Shown here piece after piece: positions 1 to 12,000 of a stretch of 64,000 nt of DNA (positions are counted from its first letter, which is position 1; the number at the start of each line of letters is the position of its first letter). The DNA lies in the NCBI GenBank assembly GCA_037892935.1, contig JAYXKI010000008.1, positions 124,001 through 188,000 on the forward strand, given 5' to 3'. The position numbers and the translations under genes were made by a program. Below the pieces are notes generated by a model. It made no database searches. It had not been told where the DNA came from and worked only from the letters and a program-made list of their open reading frames with translations. This DNA is from Phlebopus portentosus (lineage: Eukaryota > Basidiomycota > Agaricomycetes > Boletales > Boletinellaceae).

Positions 1-1025
1 TCTCCCTCGGCATACAAGGCCATTTCGTAACGACAAGTTACGATGGTCTCGTGCGCGTTTTTGATTCATCGCAGATTCTCGTGCATGCCCTCTCTGGCCA
101 CACCGGTCCTGTGACATCGATCTCTGTGCTTTCTGGCTCGCAAAATAGTGATGAAGTTATACTAGCCAGCTCATCGCACGACGCTACAGCCCGTCTCGCT
201 TCTTACAATACGGAAACGAGGACGAGTCAGGCACTGGCGTCTCTCCACCTTCACTCCTCGCCCGTGTCCTCGATTTCGTCCTCTTCATCCGGCACGCACC
301 TCCTCACTGCCGGATGGGACAGCCTTATCGGTGTTTGGGATACTCGTCTTCCATCCTTCGATGAGGTTGCTCTTCCTTCAGCTGACGAAGGCAAGAGTCG
401 GAAACGCAGGCGAGTGGTAGACGGTGATGACACAGCTTCATCAAAACGAAAAGCACCCTTATCAGTGCTTAAAATTCATACATCGCGCATCACGGCAGCC
501 CTCTTCTCTCCAACGGATGAGAAAAAAGCATATAGCGCGTCGCTCGATTCATCAATACGAAAGTGGGATATCGAAGTCGGAATCTGTTTACATAGTCAAA
601 TAGTTGCAGAAGCTCCATTCATTGCGCTTGCACATCTTTCTGCGCCGGATATCCTTGCGGCGTCATCAACAGATCGAACCGTCCGCATATTCGACACGCG
701 TACATTCACCTCTAAGCCATCCTCTTTGACATCATCTGCGCCAATAGTCCTGCAACATGCAAGCACTCCTGCATCACTTTCTGCATCACCTACTAACTCG
801 CATCACGTCGCGAGCGGAGGGTATGATGGCGTCGTGCGTATATGGGATATACGCAGTACGAAAGGTGCCATAGCTAGCTTCCGCGCCGGGGAAGGTGCGG
901 ACCCCGAGAAGAGAGGAGACGGGAAAGTATTAGGATTGGATTGGAGGGATGGAGTTATGGCTGTTGGTGGTGAGGCTGGATTGGATATTTGGCGGGTCCC
1001 GGAAAATGCGGAAGAGGTGCTATAG
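1..1025 (+). CDS. YTM1: Ribosome biogenesis WD40 protein YTM1 (WDR12 family), 3' part
   Basis: Partial gene: the frame is open to the left edge of the window (codons from position 3), so the N-terminal NLE domain and first WD repeats lie outside. What is visible is about 340 residues of beta-propeller with WD-type blade ends such as GVWDTRL, IRKWDIE, VRIFDTR and VRIWDIR. A basic insert (KSRKRRR) sits between two blades. The spacing and the C-terminal end with LDIWRVPE match the YTM1/WDR12 family, a subunit with ERB1 and NOP7 of the complex that matures the 60S ribosomal subunit in the nucleolus. No intron is seen in this part. The stop is TAG at 1023-1025. A GTG at position 51 lies inside the protein and is not its start. 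Confidence is high for WD40 and good for YTM1. Confidence 0.87.
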   Translation, partial: SLGIQGHFVTTSYDGLVRVFDSSQILVHALSGHTGPVTSISVLSGSQNSDEVILASSSHDATARLASYNTETRTSQALASLHLHSSPVSSISSSSSGTHLLTAGWDSLIGVWDTRLPSFDEVALPSADEGKSRKRRRVVDGDDTASSKRKAPLSVLKIHTSRITAALFSPTDEKKAYSASLDSSIRKWDIEVGICLHSQIVAEAPFIALAHLSAPDILAASSTDRTVRIFDTRTFTSKPSSLTSSAPIVLQHASTPASLSASPTNSHHVASGGYDGVVRIWDIRSTKGAIASFRAGEGADPEKRGDGKVLGLDWRDGVMAVGGEAGLDIWRVPENAEEVL

Positions 1026-1583
1026 CATGTCAGTCTTGGTTAGTAAAAGGTATACGTGAGTTCTATTGTGCTGTTCCTTATGGCTTTGGACTTATTGTGT
1101 CTTCTACATTGTAGTGTAATGTTCCTCCTGTTGTTCTGTATAGACCCATGATGAACAAGAGTCGATATTTTCTCCGATATTATGGTCTACTCAGACTGGA
1201 ACAGCCCAGTTCCTTGCTCAGCGTCTTCCTTGGAAGCTCACTTCAAAGAGACACATGTCCCGGTTCGCCTTTCAGTCCTTCCTGGGATCGTCTTGGCACA
1301 ACAAGTAACACATAAATGATTAAACGTGTCACTTGCTGTTTCTCTCAGTCGAGGATAGGAAGGCAACGGAAAGCGAGGAAATCCCGATGTCAATGCGAGT
1401 CCGACTTCTTCGTGACTCCTCCGTCTCCTTCGTCGGCCCGTTTGGTGCTTAACGAATTCCGGTCATCTTGTAGCGGGCCGTCGTCGTCGCATGCATATTG
1501 GACATATATTGAAGTAGAGCATGAGCTGTTTCTGCGATATATAGGAGTGGACATCCAAACCTGAATTACTCGTTCTTGACCCA
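1026..1583. other. Intergenic: YTM1 3' flank and promoter of the next gene
   Basis: About 550 bases without a supported gene. Short open frames on both strands have no protein-like composition. Near the right end a TATA-like stretch (ATATATA, about 1536-1542) lies about 45 bases before the first codons of the downstream secreted protein and is the likely core promoter. Confidence 0.5.
1536..1542 (+). promoter_or_regulatory. TATA-like element upstream of the X325-like gene
   Basis: The sequence GATATATAGG is a good TATA box match, and it lies 40-50 bases upstream of the predicted signal peptide codons. If it is used, transcription would begin around 1565-1600, so the translation start must lie close to 1584. 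This matters because no ATG is found in the expected frame there. Confidence 0.45.
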
Positions 1584-2703
1584 TTGCCTCCCCTCGCTCT
1601 TGTTTCTCTCCTCATCACCTCCTTAACCATATCCCGAGTCGCAGCGCACGGACTCGTCACGGCTCCCAAGCCGCGTCAGGTGCATGCCGTTGTTTCACGA
1701 TTCCTTTGCGTTCATAGCTGACTGGTGTTTGTCTACTATCTGCAGTACGGCTCTACGGTCCAAGCAGCCTGCGGAGCAGCTGTCTACAAGGTCCTTACAT
1801 CCGGTATGAAACTCTTCTTTTCTTCATGGTCTTTCATTCTTGCAAACGTTACATGTGGTAATTTTTTTCTGGTGATTATGATTTACTCTGAAAAGGTAGA
1901 CTTGTCCGGTCCAATCGAGAACGCTGTCAACAAAATTGACAGCACTTACGACGCGGAAGCTTGTCCTCTGTATTTCTGTCGTGGTGCATCAGTGAGACCA
2001 TCCTCTCCCTTGTCCTAGCGCAAATTTCTGATGATCTTTTGTCCTCGAGTAGATCGAGGACAATACAAACAATACCCGCACATATGCCGCTGGCGACTCA
2101 GTCAGCTTCCAAGTAGACATAATCGCGCATCATACAGGGCTCGCTGTACGTAACTGTTGCCTCGGCCTCGTTTCCTCCCATTCCTTAGTCTCGTTCGTAT
2201 CCATTATCTTCATCAGAACGTCTCTATCGTGAGTTCATTTCAATTACGATTATGGTGAAAAATGTTTTGAGTTACTTCGTATCCCGCAAGTCGACCTAAA
2301 TGGCCAAATAACCATCGGCTCCCCACTCATCGATTGGCCCGTCTACGCGAATGATTCCGTTGGACCCGTAAATTGGCCTAAGAACGAGAGTAAGTCGCTT
2401 ATGACTTCGTTTAATTACTTCGAATACAACTGTTTGCTTGGCACAGCCGACTTCAATGTAATGATTCCGGACCTGGAAGGACGTTGTGCAGAAACCGGAG
2501 CATGTGCGATTCAGTGGTGGTGGTGGTATGTGTTTTTCTCTTTTCAGTACTCATAACCATTATATTGACTTACGGATTCATCGTAGTGCGTACAGCAATG
2601 ATCAAACGTATGACTTCACCCAGTAGCCAAAAGTCTATGAGTTCGGTCATAACTTAATCTCCATAGATATGATGTTGTATGTACCTCAGAAAATCAAGAG
2701 TAA
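1584..2703 (+). CDS. Secreted LPMO-like copper protein (X325 / Bim1 family)
   Basis: Multi-exon gene with introns at 1680-1745 and 1804-1899 and several more downstream, all GT-AG. The N-terminus reads as a hydrophobic signal peptide (PPLALVSLLITSLTISR) ending VAA followed by HGLVTAPKPRQ. Cleavage would expose an N-terminal histidine, as required for the copper site of LPMO-like proteins. Later exons give YGSTVQAACGAAVYKVLTS, DLSGPIENAVNKIDSTYD, VSFQVDIIAHHTGLA, DLEGRCAETGACAIQWWW and a C-terminus DVVCTSENQE. This pattern matches the fungal X325 family (LaX325, Bim1), which binds copper but is not known to cleave polysaccharide. An ATG in frame is missing: the position expected for the start reads ATTG at 1583-1586, with an in-frame TTG at 1584. 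The start may be lost, or may lie in an unseen mini-exon. Confidence 0.72.
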
Positions 2704-2861
2704 ACCGGACCTTTCAAATTCAAAGATCAAAGACGACGAATCACATTCAAATTGTTTTTACTTGATACAAGATATTTGCATAGACTGCTACGTGCTGCGT
2801 TGTTCTCTTTCCTTGTTAAGGGGGACACCTCACAGCCGAGACCTTTCAAACCCGTGCAAGC

Positions 2862-3744
2862 TTACAGCTTTGCTGCGTCAACGCCCTGGGTGACAGCAGC
2901 ATCGTAGCGCTTCGCGGCTTCGTCGAAATTAATAACGTGCCAAATCGCCTTGAGGTACTAAACACGGATATGCTTATGGTTAGCATACTGACGTATGGAG
3001 AAGTGAGAACGTACGTCGGGCTTGACGTTGAGATACTGGAGGTAGAAGGCGTGCTCCCAGATATCGACACCGATGATCGGAAGATGTGTCAGGAGCGGGT
3101 CCTGGTTCGCGGTCGTCGCAATCTCGAGCTTCTTTGTAGTCGGGTTGACGCCCTACGATAGCGGGAATGAGCACTTCGTGATTGGAGAAAGTTTAGCCTG
3201 TTGCTTACCAGCCATCCCCAACCAGACCCCTGGATCGCGAGCGTAGCAGCATTGAACTTATCAACCAGATTCTGAAGACTGCCGAAGTCCTCCTTGATCG
3301 CCTTCGCGAAAGCCGTGCTCTCGTCCAGCTGTCCGCCTCTACCGCCCTTTTCCTTAGCGGGAGCAAGGTTCCTCCAGAACAACGAATGGTTAATATGACC
3401 ACCTCCGTTGAACTTGAGCGCACCCTGGAGGGCGATGCGCTCCTTCGGCGTGGACGCTTTGGCGTATTGGTCTTCCGCCGCGTTGAGCGCGTTGACGTAT
3501 GTCTGGTGGTGTTTTGTGTGGTGCAGCTTCATGATCTGCTCCGAGATGTAGGGCTCGAGAGCATTGTAGTCGTACGGGAGAGGCGGGAGAGTGTGCTGTT
3601 GTCGTGAGTGCCAGAGCAGATATCATCATCGAGGCCGTTGAGGGTGAGTATATGCGCGATGATTTTGCGATAATGGTCAGGAACGTGGATGGACAAGGTC
3701 AACGAGGGCTGACGGAGACGCAAATGAGAAGAACATACCGGCAT
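2862..3744 (-). CDS. Manganese superoxide dismutase, no visible mitochondrial targeting sequence
   Basis: Converts superoxide to oxygen and hydrogen peroxide. Exon 1 is only ATG CCG (3744-3739). An intron at 3738-3596 follows, then exon 2 (3595-3209) encodes [17 protein letters not shown] directly after Met-Pro. The remaining exons give [51 protein letters not shown] and the end GVDAAKL. Metal ligands of the family are visible: His in [10 protein letters not shown], His in HINHSLFW, and Asp and His in [19 protein letters not shown] and GSGWGWL fit the manganese type. The predicted product of about 205 residues begins almost at the mature N-terminus of mitochondrial MnSODs and carries no presequence, so a cytosolic location is likely. 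An alternative upstream start was not found. Confidence 0.93.
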
Positions 3745-4087
3745 TGTGAAGAGAGACGATGAGAGACAGATGAGAGGAAGGAGGTGAGTCTATTGAATGG
3801 TGAATGAATGACGAGCTCTTTATATGTCTTTCGTTGTCGTGATATCACGAATCGAATCTCACCAGCTGAATAAGCCTCTGCTTCCATAACGTTTCCATAA
3901 CATTCCTCACTCACCGTCGTTTTCTCTCTCAATCTCATGTCGTCTTGATCATCCCCCCTGTATAATTGTCTATTCCTAAGAAGTTACTGCACCATTTATT
4001 ATTATTCTTTAAGTATGGCACTCAAGGAATGCCGGCCCTGAAGAAGAATTTATCACGTGTATCCTGTCCAGATCGACGCTTTATACG

Positions 4088-4410
4088 ATGGATGTGGGAC
4101 TCAACCAAACAAAAACAACAGGTTTCCTCATTGATCATGAGGGGTTGGATGGACTCCGTATATTTCCAAAGATTGATCAGAAGCTAGTCTATCCTGCGAT
4201 ATCGTCAAAGATACTTGCATGCTGGAAAATTATGTCGCAGAAGGACTAGTTGACGATAAAGGTACGGAAGAATGTCTCGAAATATTCATCTCGCATTATC
4301 TAGCATATGCATTCGACAACCTGTGCGATATCGAGAAGGACGTCCTGCGTTGGGCCAAACAACGCACTGAAGTGTCACTACCGCCCGGAACGGTGAAAAG
4401 GCAGTACTAG
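4088..4410 (+). other. Possible small gene or gene remnant, frame interrupted
   Basis: The frame from ATG 4088 reads MDVGLNQTKTTGFLIDHEG and continues to LVYPAISSKILAC, then stops. The neighbouring frame from ATG 4219 gives MLENYVAEGLVDDKGTEE followed by LEIFISHYLAYAFDNLCDI and a stop at 4410. Both stretches look protein-like, but no usable intron joins them, because the GT-AG pairs available are under 30 bases. It may be a frameshifted remnant or two exons of a gene whose start I cannot see. No family is recognised. Confidence 0.3.
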
Positions 4411-4477
4411 TGCCCAATAGTTTCCGCTTCGTTCTCGGCTGTCACAATGAACATTGTACATATACAAATGTCACACA

Positions 4478-5036
4478 ATGGCGGATACGGAGGATTGGTT
4501 CGAAAGTCCGTCAACGACGAAGTGTCTCCCGCATGAGTCTATGGACCCTGATATCGCTTTGTTTATCCGCCTTGCTTGTGGTCTAATCCTGATAGTAGTC
4601 GTGAAAATTGAGTGGCAGGACGTGCGACTAGATCAAGTACTATCAAGACTTGATCCATCGCAGTCTTATACATGCAAGGTATGGGATTGGCTACTGCGAG
4701 ATGACGCATTATTAATTTTCCTGGTTACAGAAACTCAAGGCTAAAAGGCGCAAAATTACTCAGAAAAGAATTCTGAATCGTTTGAAATACTTGAACTTGA
4801 ATGGAGCCGGGACGGATATTCAAAGAGACGGATGGTTTAAAGATGGAACTCCTCTGCTACGTGCCGTCGTACCGGACCCTGACGAGCGGAAAGGTCTTCC
4901 ATTTCCGTATGTCTCACTAGACATAGAATTCCGACAGAAATTGGAGGAAAAGGGTCGTCTCTTGGAAGCACTGGGAATCAGAAGGGCTACGGAGGATGGT
5001 GTTGCCCGGGAATTTGGAACTTGTAAGCACCGATGA
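4478..5036 (+). CDS. Two-exon hypothetical protein
   Basis: Exon 1 starts at ATG 4478 (MADTEDWFESPSTTKC) and ends at 4678. A 52-base intron (4679-4730, GTATGG...TTACAG) joins in phase to exon 2, which reads KLKAKRRKITQKRILNRLKY and continues to FGTCKHR with a stop at 5036. The product is about 168 residues. It has one hydrophobic stretch (ALFIRLACGLILIVVVKI), a strongly basic segment after the splice and an acidic/basic helical region (FRQKLEEKGRLLEALGIRRA). I do not recognise the family. Support comes from the clean splice, the matching frames and the protein-like composition. An in-frame TTG at 4454 lies just upstream, but ATG 4478 is preferred. Confidence 0.5.
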
Positions 5037-6799
5037 AGCCAACAGTCTGTAAACGACATCTTGAGAACGATACTAGAACCTATTAGCTTGATTGTATTAT
5101 TTAAAAATTTTAATACAGTATTTCTCTACGCGTTACTTCAAACCGAAGTGTCACGTCACGTAATGACCGGCCCTGAAGCGACAAACAAATTTTTTTCTCT
5201 GCTCACAAGTTCAGTGTTGCCTTTCGACTTTTCCACCATGTTCGCGTGTCCGCCTTTCGCTCTGTGAGTGTCCAAAGCTATGAAAATGGCGGATATGGAT
5301 TGCACAGGATGATATTTTAGTCATTCCCAAACATCAGAGTGCATTCAGCACGATGACCGCTTTCTTTTTGTCATAGTTACACTGATGCGTCCATTGAATT
5401 CCTATTCATTTTCCTCTCGTAGCGTCTCGCTAACCTCCTTTCTCTATTCCTTTATAGAAATGGGAACATTATGAAATGGGATGCATTTTGTCCGCGGCGG
5501 AAACGTGGAGGTCTCGTGGAATTAGGTTCGTAGTCCCACCTTTTTTACCATCCTACTCCTGGTTCGGCGACGACCTTCTGTTAAAGTGATGAACCAAAAC
5601 ATTCAAACTAGAGTTTCTGAGTGGCCCCAAAGACAGGGTCACGACGATTATTCTTTTTATCTGTCAATCCACTGATCATTCGCCGTTCATCCAAATGACG
5701 CTGTCATCGACATGAGTCGTGCGACTGACGCTATCTTCAATTTAGTTCATCTGTCCTAAAGCCATGTGTGCTACCAGAGCGCTGTAGCCTATGCTCATCG
5801 GATGTGAGTTCCTCTTCCCCTCCTTCCTATCTGTTTGTTACTTCTACGATGAACACTTGGAGTTACCGCCCGACGCTCCCTTACGCGGGGTTGTTAGCTT
5901 GACGAAAATCACACGGCTGTATTTCATTACATCTGATTTTTTCTTTATCCTTGCTCGTTCGTCCGTTTTGCTCGTTGCTAATTGTCTTCCTGCAGAATCG
6001 TGTCCCAGCGCTTTTGTCTCGTTGATGTGTATAAGATAGCTCATTGTGAGCCACGTCCGTCCTTTGTTTTTAGACCGCAAACCTGCGCCTCCGCGCAGGG
6101 TGTATATGATGTTCCTTACACGACGGTCTTCGTACCATTACTGCCGAAAATGCCCGCCACAGCTCAATCACTCGGGCAACCCTTTCTGATAACCCATTCC
6201 ATCCCTCTTTTGTGTTTTTGAGGCTTCATGCTTATTTTTGTGCTTGATTGTGCAGAATGGAGCATTGGTACTGTACTTCGGGAGACCGCACTATAGTCAA
6301 TCGTCACGGGAGACGCATACTAAACCTTTGGGTGAGCAATTTATTCATTTGCAAATTCTCATCCTTAATTTTTTGTTATGCCCGCTTTCAATCTCTTCAC
6401 CATTCAATACCTTCGCAATTTTATCTTATACTCGGTCGTGATGATTCATATCTGTTACAACTATCAACTAGAAGCTGTTGCTGAGCTTCTGGCACTGATT
6501 GCAAACAACGTTTCTGAATATCGCTTCTTTTTCAGTTCTCTTCTTTCTGTGTATTGCGGCTGACTCGTTCTTGGCCATTAGATCGCAACAGTCCGCGAGG
6601 TCCGTCCTCTTGAACGTTCAAATCTTCTCGTGTCTGCAGTGTTATTTATGCACTCAACTAAAGCAGATCCTTAAGATAGAGACACGAGTGGCCTCGATGA
6701 AATTGGTTTGGCTGTTTAGCTGTACAATATATTCTATCTTTAAGTTATAGCATGAATGCTGGATGAAAGCAATATAACCGAATAACGCCAAGCGACTGT
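5037..6799. other. Gene-poor, pyrimidine-rich interval
   Basis: About 1.75 kb without a convincing gene. The plus strand is rich in T and C runs, and the open frames present (up to about 80 codons) are hydrophobic by base composition rather than by conserved sequence. No splice-joined model, tRNA cloverleaf or transposon end was found. The right part is the 3' flank of the minus-strand DUF6533 gene. Confidence 0.4.
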
Positions 6800-8495
6800 T
6801 TATTGACCTTCAACCGTCCAGGTTGTGCTCGTGATAAACTGAGTATCGTCTTCAGCCAGGTTCGCAACAACCAATGTCCCTACTTCTGGCGTGCCACAAT
6901 ACGAACGGGTTATCGGTTCCTCCAGCAAAGTAGGGTTTTGGATGTTCAGCATGAGACGCGAAACCATCGTTACGGAAATTCTGTTGTGAGATTGTCAACG
7001 ATGACTTGCACTGGGACTACCTGAAAGCCTACCCGCTCGTGAAGGTTGTGCAGACGTCCTTAAGGAATGGCTATAATATCTTCAAAGGCTGTAGAAGCCA
7101 ATTATACACGTCGACTGACCGGAGCAAGCTGAAAAGATTAGATAAAAGATATTCAGTGCGACCTCCATGGAATAATTGAAACTAGCATACCATAAGGACG
7201 AGGACGTTCGAGAGATTCGCCATGGTCATTACACTGCGAATGAGATAATCATCTAATAATTCGGAAGCGCAAAATCTGGACATACTGACAAGAAAAATAT
7301 GGAGCCTACTCCCGTACCATGATCAGCCTCATCAATTTATGAAGTATGTTGTTGCTTACCGTCACGAATTAGGATCTGGAACAACCGACTCGCTCCAAGC
7401 TTCCAAATTTGCAGCGCTTTCCTGAGAGTCAAGAAGAATACAGTAGCATCGCATACCATCAGCACGATCCACGGTGCAGCGATTCCTGAAAAACCGTAAT
7501 TAAAATTCAGTTACTAGTGGTTTGTCGTAGTGTATGAATACTGACTTCCTCCGCTAGATGCAAGCAATCAGTGTATCATCACGGAGAGAAAAGGGTATAG
7601 AACGGGAATAAGAAATTAGAGGCATACTTTTCGTCGGATAAAGCCGTTTGACATCCAAATCTCGCTGGGACATGGATCATTTGAGTCTCCTGCTGATTAT
7701 CGAGGACAGACCACTAGACGTTTCCCATCAGCTTAATGGCAGCAAGCTTCGACTCCGAGGACGAACCAGCCCAACTCCAAGTCCGCAAACGAAGAATCCA
7801 GCGAAGAGTCTCCATACCGCCCGGCTTCGTTCATATAATGCATAAGTACGGCTCGCAGTGACCACTGCAGAAATACACTCGTCATTTCTCAAATTGAAGT
7901 ACCTCAAGTGAGGCATGCCTTACCTCCTACTATTAGCTGGACGATGACTACCATCACTTGGTCGAGCGTGTATAGTGTGTTACAACTTGAAATCATAAGT
8001 ACTCGCCATGAGTCAACCTCCTTGTTGTAGAGAGTACGGTAACATATACCTCTGTTGTTGCCAGTTTCAGCGTAATTGGTAGTGAATACGACGAGTGATA
8101 ACCATACACACCGAAGTTGACATGCTCCCAAGATTATGTGCAATAATGGTCGCATTCATAACAATTGGAATATATCGATTCAAAAAGAAAAGCATTGTGA
8201 CGGTATTTATCCGGTACCACGATCTCCGAGGGCCGCGACTTCGCTTCCAGAAGAATCGGACTTCATCATCGAAAGTCACGAAATAATCATAGTATACCAG
8301 GACTGTGGTGATTTCTTTCAGTAAGATATGGGTCACTGACAAAGTGGCGCTGTGAAGGCCACGAACCGACAGATGCTAGCGAGATATAGTTGCCTAGTTG
8401 GCTATAGAGGAGTCAGAGGCATAATGGCAAGCCAAGCGACCCCGACAAAACACTCACCTTTGTCTGATTGCATCAGTTATATCCTCGTCTGCCAT
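6800..8495 (-). CDS. DUF6533 seven-transmembrane protein of basidiomycetes
   Basis: Multi-exon gene. A short exon 1 starts at ATG 8495 (MADEDITDAIRQ) and is followed by an intron beginning GTGAGTG. The next exons encode VYYDYFVTFDDEVRFFWKR and VTMLFFLNRYIPIVMNATII, the hallmark of the DUF6533 N-terminal domain. Then come further membrane segments, ISAVVTASRTYALYERS, GIAAPWIVLMVCDATVFF followed by LTLRKALQIWKLGASR, VMTMANLSNVLVLM, and a last exon with TMVSRLMLNIQN ending VEGQ, stop at 6800-6802. The SRLMLN motif near the C-terminus is typical of this large mushroom family of integral membrane proteins, whose function is unknown. Exact borders of the 9 or so exons are uncertain, and I could not exclude disabled exons in the middle. 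Confidence 0.75.
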
Positions 8496-9085
8496 TTTCT
8501 GCCTATATGTCAATGTAACTCGATTGATCCTTATAGGCGAAGGTTTTAGGTAAAATCGAAAGGTAGACAGGAAAATAAGAGAGAACAAGAGAACAAGAGG
8601 ACTGTGCTGAGCGTATCCGCGCATAAGGATATATATGTATCACTTATGAGAGCAATTAGGCACTCGAAGCGACACTTGGACCCGTAGCGTGAGTGTGTAT
8701 TTCAGCTCCCGCGGAAATGCTTTGGCAGTCCATTTGAACATGAGAATCCTGTCGTACTTTCCTCATGAACATCGAATTGAGGCTGGAGATTACACAGGCG
8801 ATCGAAAGACTGAAACATGTTCACGTTATGATAGTTTGATCAACCTCGACGGCGCAAGCAACAGTTGATTCCCCAGGTAGGAAACGAATAATAATACTTC
8901 CGCTTGGTTTCCGGCCCGGTTCATTATAATGATCAGCGTAATCCCCTGCGGGAAGCCATATTTGATAAATTTCCCACTGGCGACAAACCAGAAAGAGTGT
9001 TTTATTTAAATCATAAATATATCTGTAGTAAACACATGAGTCTTGATACCGTACGAGCAGAAGGCATGCATACCACATAGTTACA
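8496..9085. other. Intergenic region between two minus-strand genes
   Basis: About 590 bases holding the likely promoter of the DUF6533 gene at the left and the 3' flank of the biotin-enzyme gene at the right. A short GAGAACAAGA repeat lies near 8580-8600. No gene is supported. Confidence 0.45.
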
Positions 9086-12000
9086 CTACTGCTCGACAAA
9101 ATAGACAAGTTTATCTCCAGCCCGCACAGTAGTACCTTCCCTAACTCCTTTAGCGAAACCGGAAACTTTCAATCCTACGTTGTCTTCTCCTGCCATTACG
9201 TTTATCTCTGTCTTCATGGCCTCAAGGATCACCACAACTTGATCGGGACTCTCGATAATATCGCCAACGGTTGTTTTGATCTTCCATACCGTACCCATCA
9301 GTGAAGCAGACGCAAAATTTGCGGTCTCTTCTGTGTCTGAGTAATAAGTGAGATAAACGCAGACCGCCCGAGAGCCAATGTACGTGAGCACCTTGCGTTG
9401 CTACAATAGCACCTCCGCCTTCTGTTCGCTTGCTTTCTTGCCATTCCTTCAAGAGGACGGTTTCACTTTGATATTGACTACGTCAGCCCGCTGTATCAGC
9501 GATACCTGAAACCCTCACCGAGCCTCTTCCGCAGCCGTACCCTTTGCTTGATGCTCCTTAAACGCATCGATCTCGCCTCGCACACTCGCAATGAAGCTCA
9601 GGTACTCCTTCATTGACAAAGTGACGGGCTCGATCTTGATTTAGACGGTCATAAACTTCAGTACACGCCGGAAACATTCGGCATGAGAGTTACCTTGAAC
9701 GCATATCGCCCACCATCGAACTCTTTCTCAAGCTGAGGCACAACAGTCAGTTTTGCGGAAAACTTTAAGCACGTCGCCTTACCTGTGTGTACTGCTCTTC
9801 TGTAATTGGTTCAAACTCTACCTGAATGATCGATGTCACTAAGAATAGAGTCGATTAGGCAGGACCTTAAGACGCGTACCTGGTCAAATGGATCTAGGAG
9901 CCATGGTCGCTCCGGTGCGAAATCCGGTCCCTTTCCCCAAGGTTGCCAGGATGATAGCGTTCGACCAAAAAGCTGATACCCGCCGGGGGATTCAACTGGG
10001 TAGATGGCTGCAACAAGACCAGCGATCCCGACTGCACCCTAATGAGAATATGGAATAAAATTGAGGAACGGCAGGTCGTAAGCAGGTCGCGACTCGCGAC
10101 TTACACGGGGTGTATAAGTCCTGGACGGGTTCATCTTCTGTCCAACGAGACGACACCGCGGATCAATCTGTCACACCAAAATGAGGATGCTGGGTAGAAA
10201 CAAGAAAAGAATCTACTAACCGGAACCAAAAAAGGACACGCCAGGTAGAATCCGACACCGAAGACCAGCTGAATACTCACGTTGAGCATCTATGCGAGCC
10301 TAGAAACACGACCAACGCACCCAAGGAGACGATACAAGTAGTTTCAATGCTTCTTCTGCACCGCCTTCAATACCATTGTTTCTCGCTAGGTATTCAACAT
10401 TGCTAGGCAGATAGACGGATCTGTCCCGAGTAGAACTCATATACCGTTGTAGAGTCTCCCTGTTCCACTTATCATCAAGCACAATTGGGAACGTCAACCT
10501 CCGACCTGGGAATTGCATGTCTTCGATAGAATCTGGAAGCGACATTTCCACTTGGATCAGAGACCGTAATAGGACCTCCTGAGATATCTTTAACGGGTCA
10601 TAGTGCACCTGGGAACAATAGTCAGACACTCCATTGTGCCTTTGAGTAAAGCAGATCATACCATGGTCGATCGAATACACGGCGCAAACTCTATGATGCC
10701 TGGAAGTTGTAGCTGTCGAGCAGCTGTCTCAAAGCCATGAATCCGCGCGCGTACAGTGAAATCAAGTGTCATTTCACCGTACTCCACCAAAATACCGGAG
10801 TCGCCGGCCTGATACAGAATCATTCATCAGTAACTCCGCAATGGTTGCGACCGAGATGTCTTGCCTGTCTGAAAACAACTTTCGGCTTTGATGGAGTTCC
10901 AGGGATATAGTGCAGCTTTGGATCGGCAGAAGGTTGGCTCGGGGAAAACTCCAGAGTTTTGTAACTAGTGCTGGTCCCGGACGCCACAATAGCGATATTC
11001 TCCAGAAGTTCTTCGTTTCTTTTATGAAGGGATAAAGAATCAGAGTATGTAATCCGCCTGAATTGCACAAGATCGCCTGGCCGAAGCTGACCCAACTTCC
11101 ACCTAGGGCAACAGTCAGTCTCAGAAGACCAACAGTTAAATGAATAACTCACTGTTCTGCCGTGGCGATAGTGGAAATGCATAGATATCCGCCCATGCTA
11201 GGCCCCTCGTTGGTAAGAATCACGGGAGTATCTCCGTTCAAGTTTACCGAACCTCTCGCGTATCCGTTATCAAGGATATTGGATGGATGTGAACCACCCT
11301 CTCCACCATTCTGACGCGCCCATTGGAGGGTCGGGGTATCATCGCCTTCCGCATGTATAGCTTCAAGTCGAATGCCCATTCTGTTGCTTGCTGAGCTAAC
11401 TTTCCACTTTCTCGCGTAAAAGGCTTCAATGCCTTCGGCAGTGAGGAACTCCGTGTCATCGTGGGGTCCAGGCAGGGAATGCAAAGTCCACTCGGATAAG
11501 TATTTCGGAATCAGATCGGTCGGTAGAGCGGAAGATTCCTCTGCATCCTTTGTGTAGGGCTGTATGTCCAGCATGTCTCCTCCTTGTATGTTTCGGCCCT
11601 GATGTCCTCTGAATCAGAAATAATCCCGGAATTGCGTGATAGCTAACCTACCTGATAGCCGCCACTACCCATCGAAGTTGACTTTGAACCGAGATATTTG
11701 GGTATGCTGGGGAATCCACCGGAAATTGTGAGGTATGCTCTTAGGCCGCCTTCGTCAGATCGCAAACTACCTATCGTAAGTTTCGCACCAGAAGGAACCA
11801 CAAGACGTGCCCAGGTCGGAACTTCTCGTCCATCAATGTGAACACTCGCATTCGCACCAGTAACTGCCACCACCGCTTTTACGTGGAATAGTGCGTTGAA
11901 TGTAAGCCCACTCGAACGCCCCGCACCTTTCGGAGGAATGACAAACTCAAGCCCTTCGCATTCTGGTGGATTTCCAACAAGCACATTACCGCCCCTGAAG

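Noticed and set aside
5500..6750. Plus-strand frames considered as a small membrane-protein gene
   Set aside because: Hydrophobicity comes from T-rich codons, and frames do not connect by splice sites. No conserved blocks.
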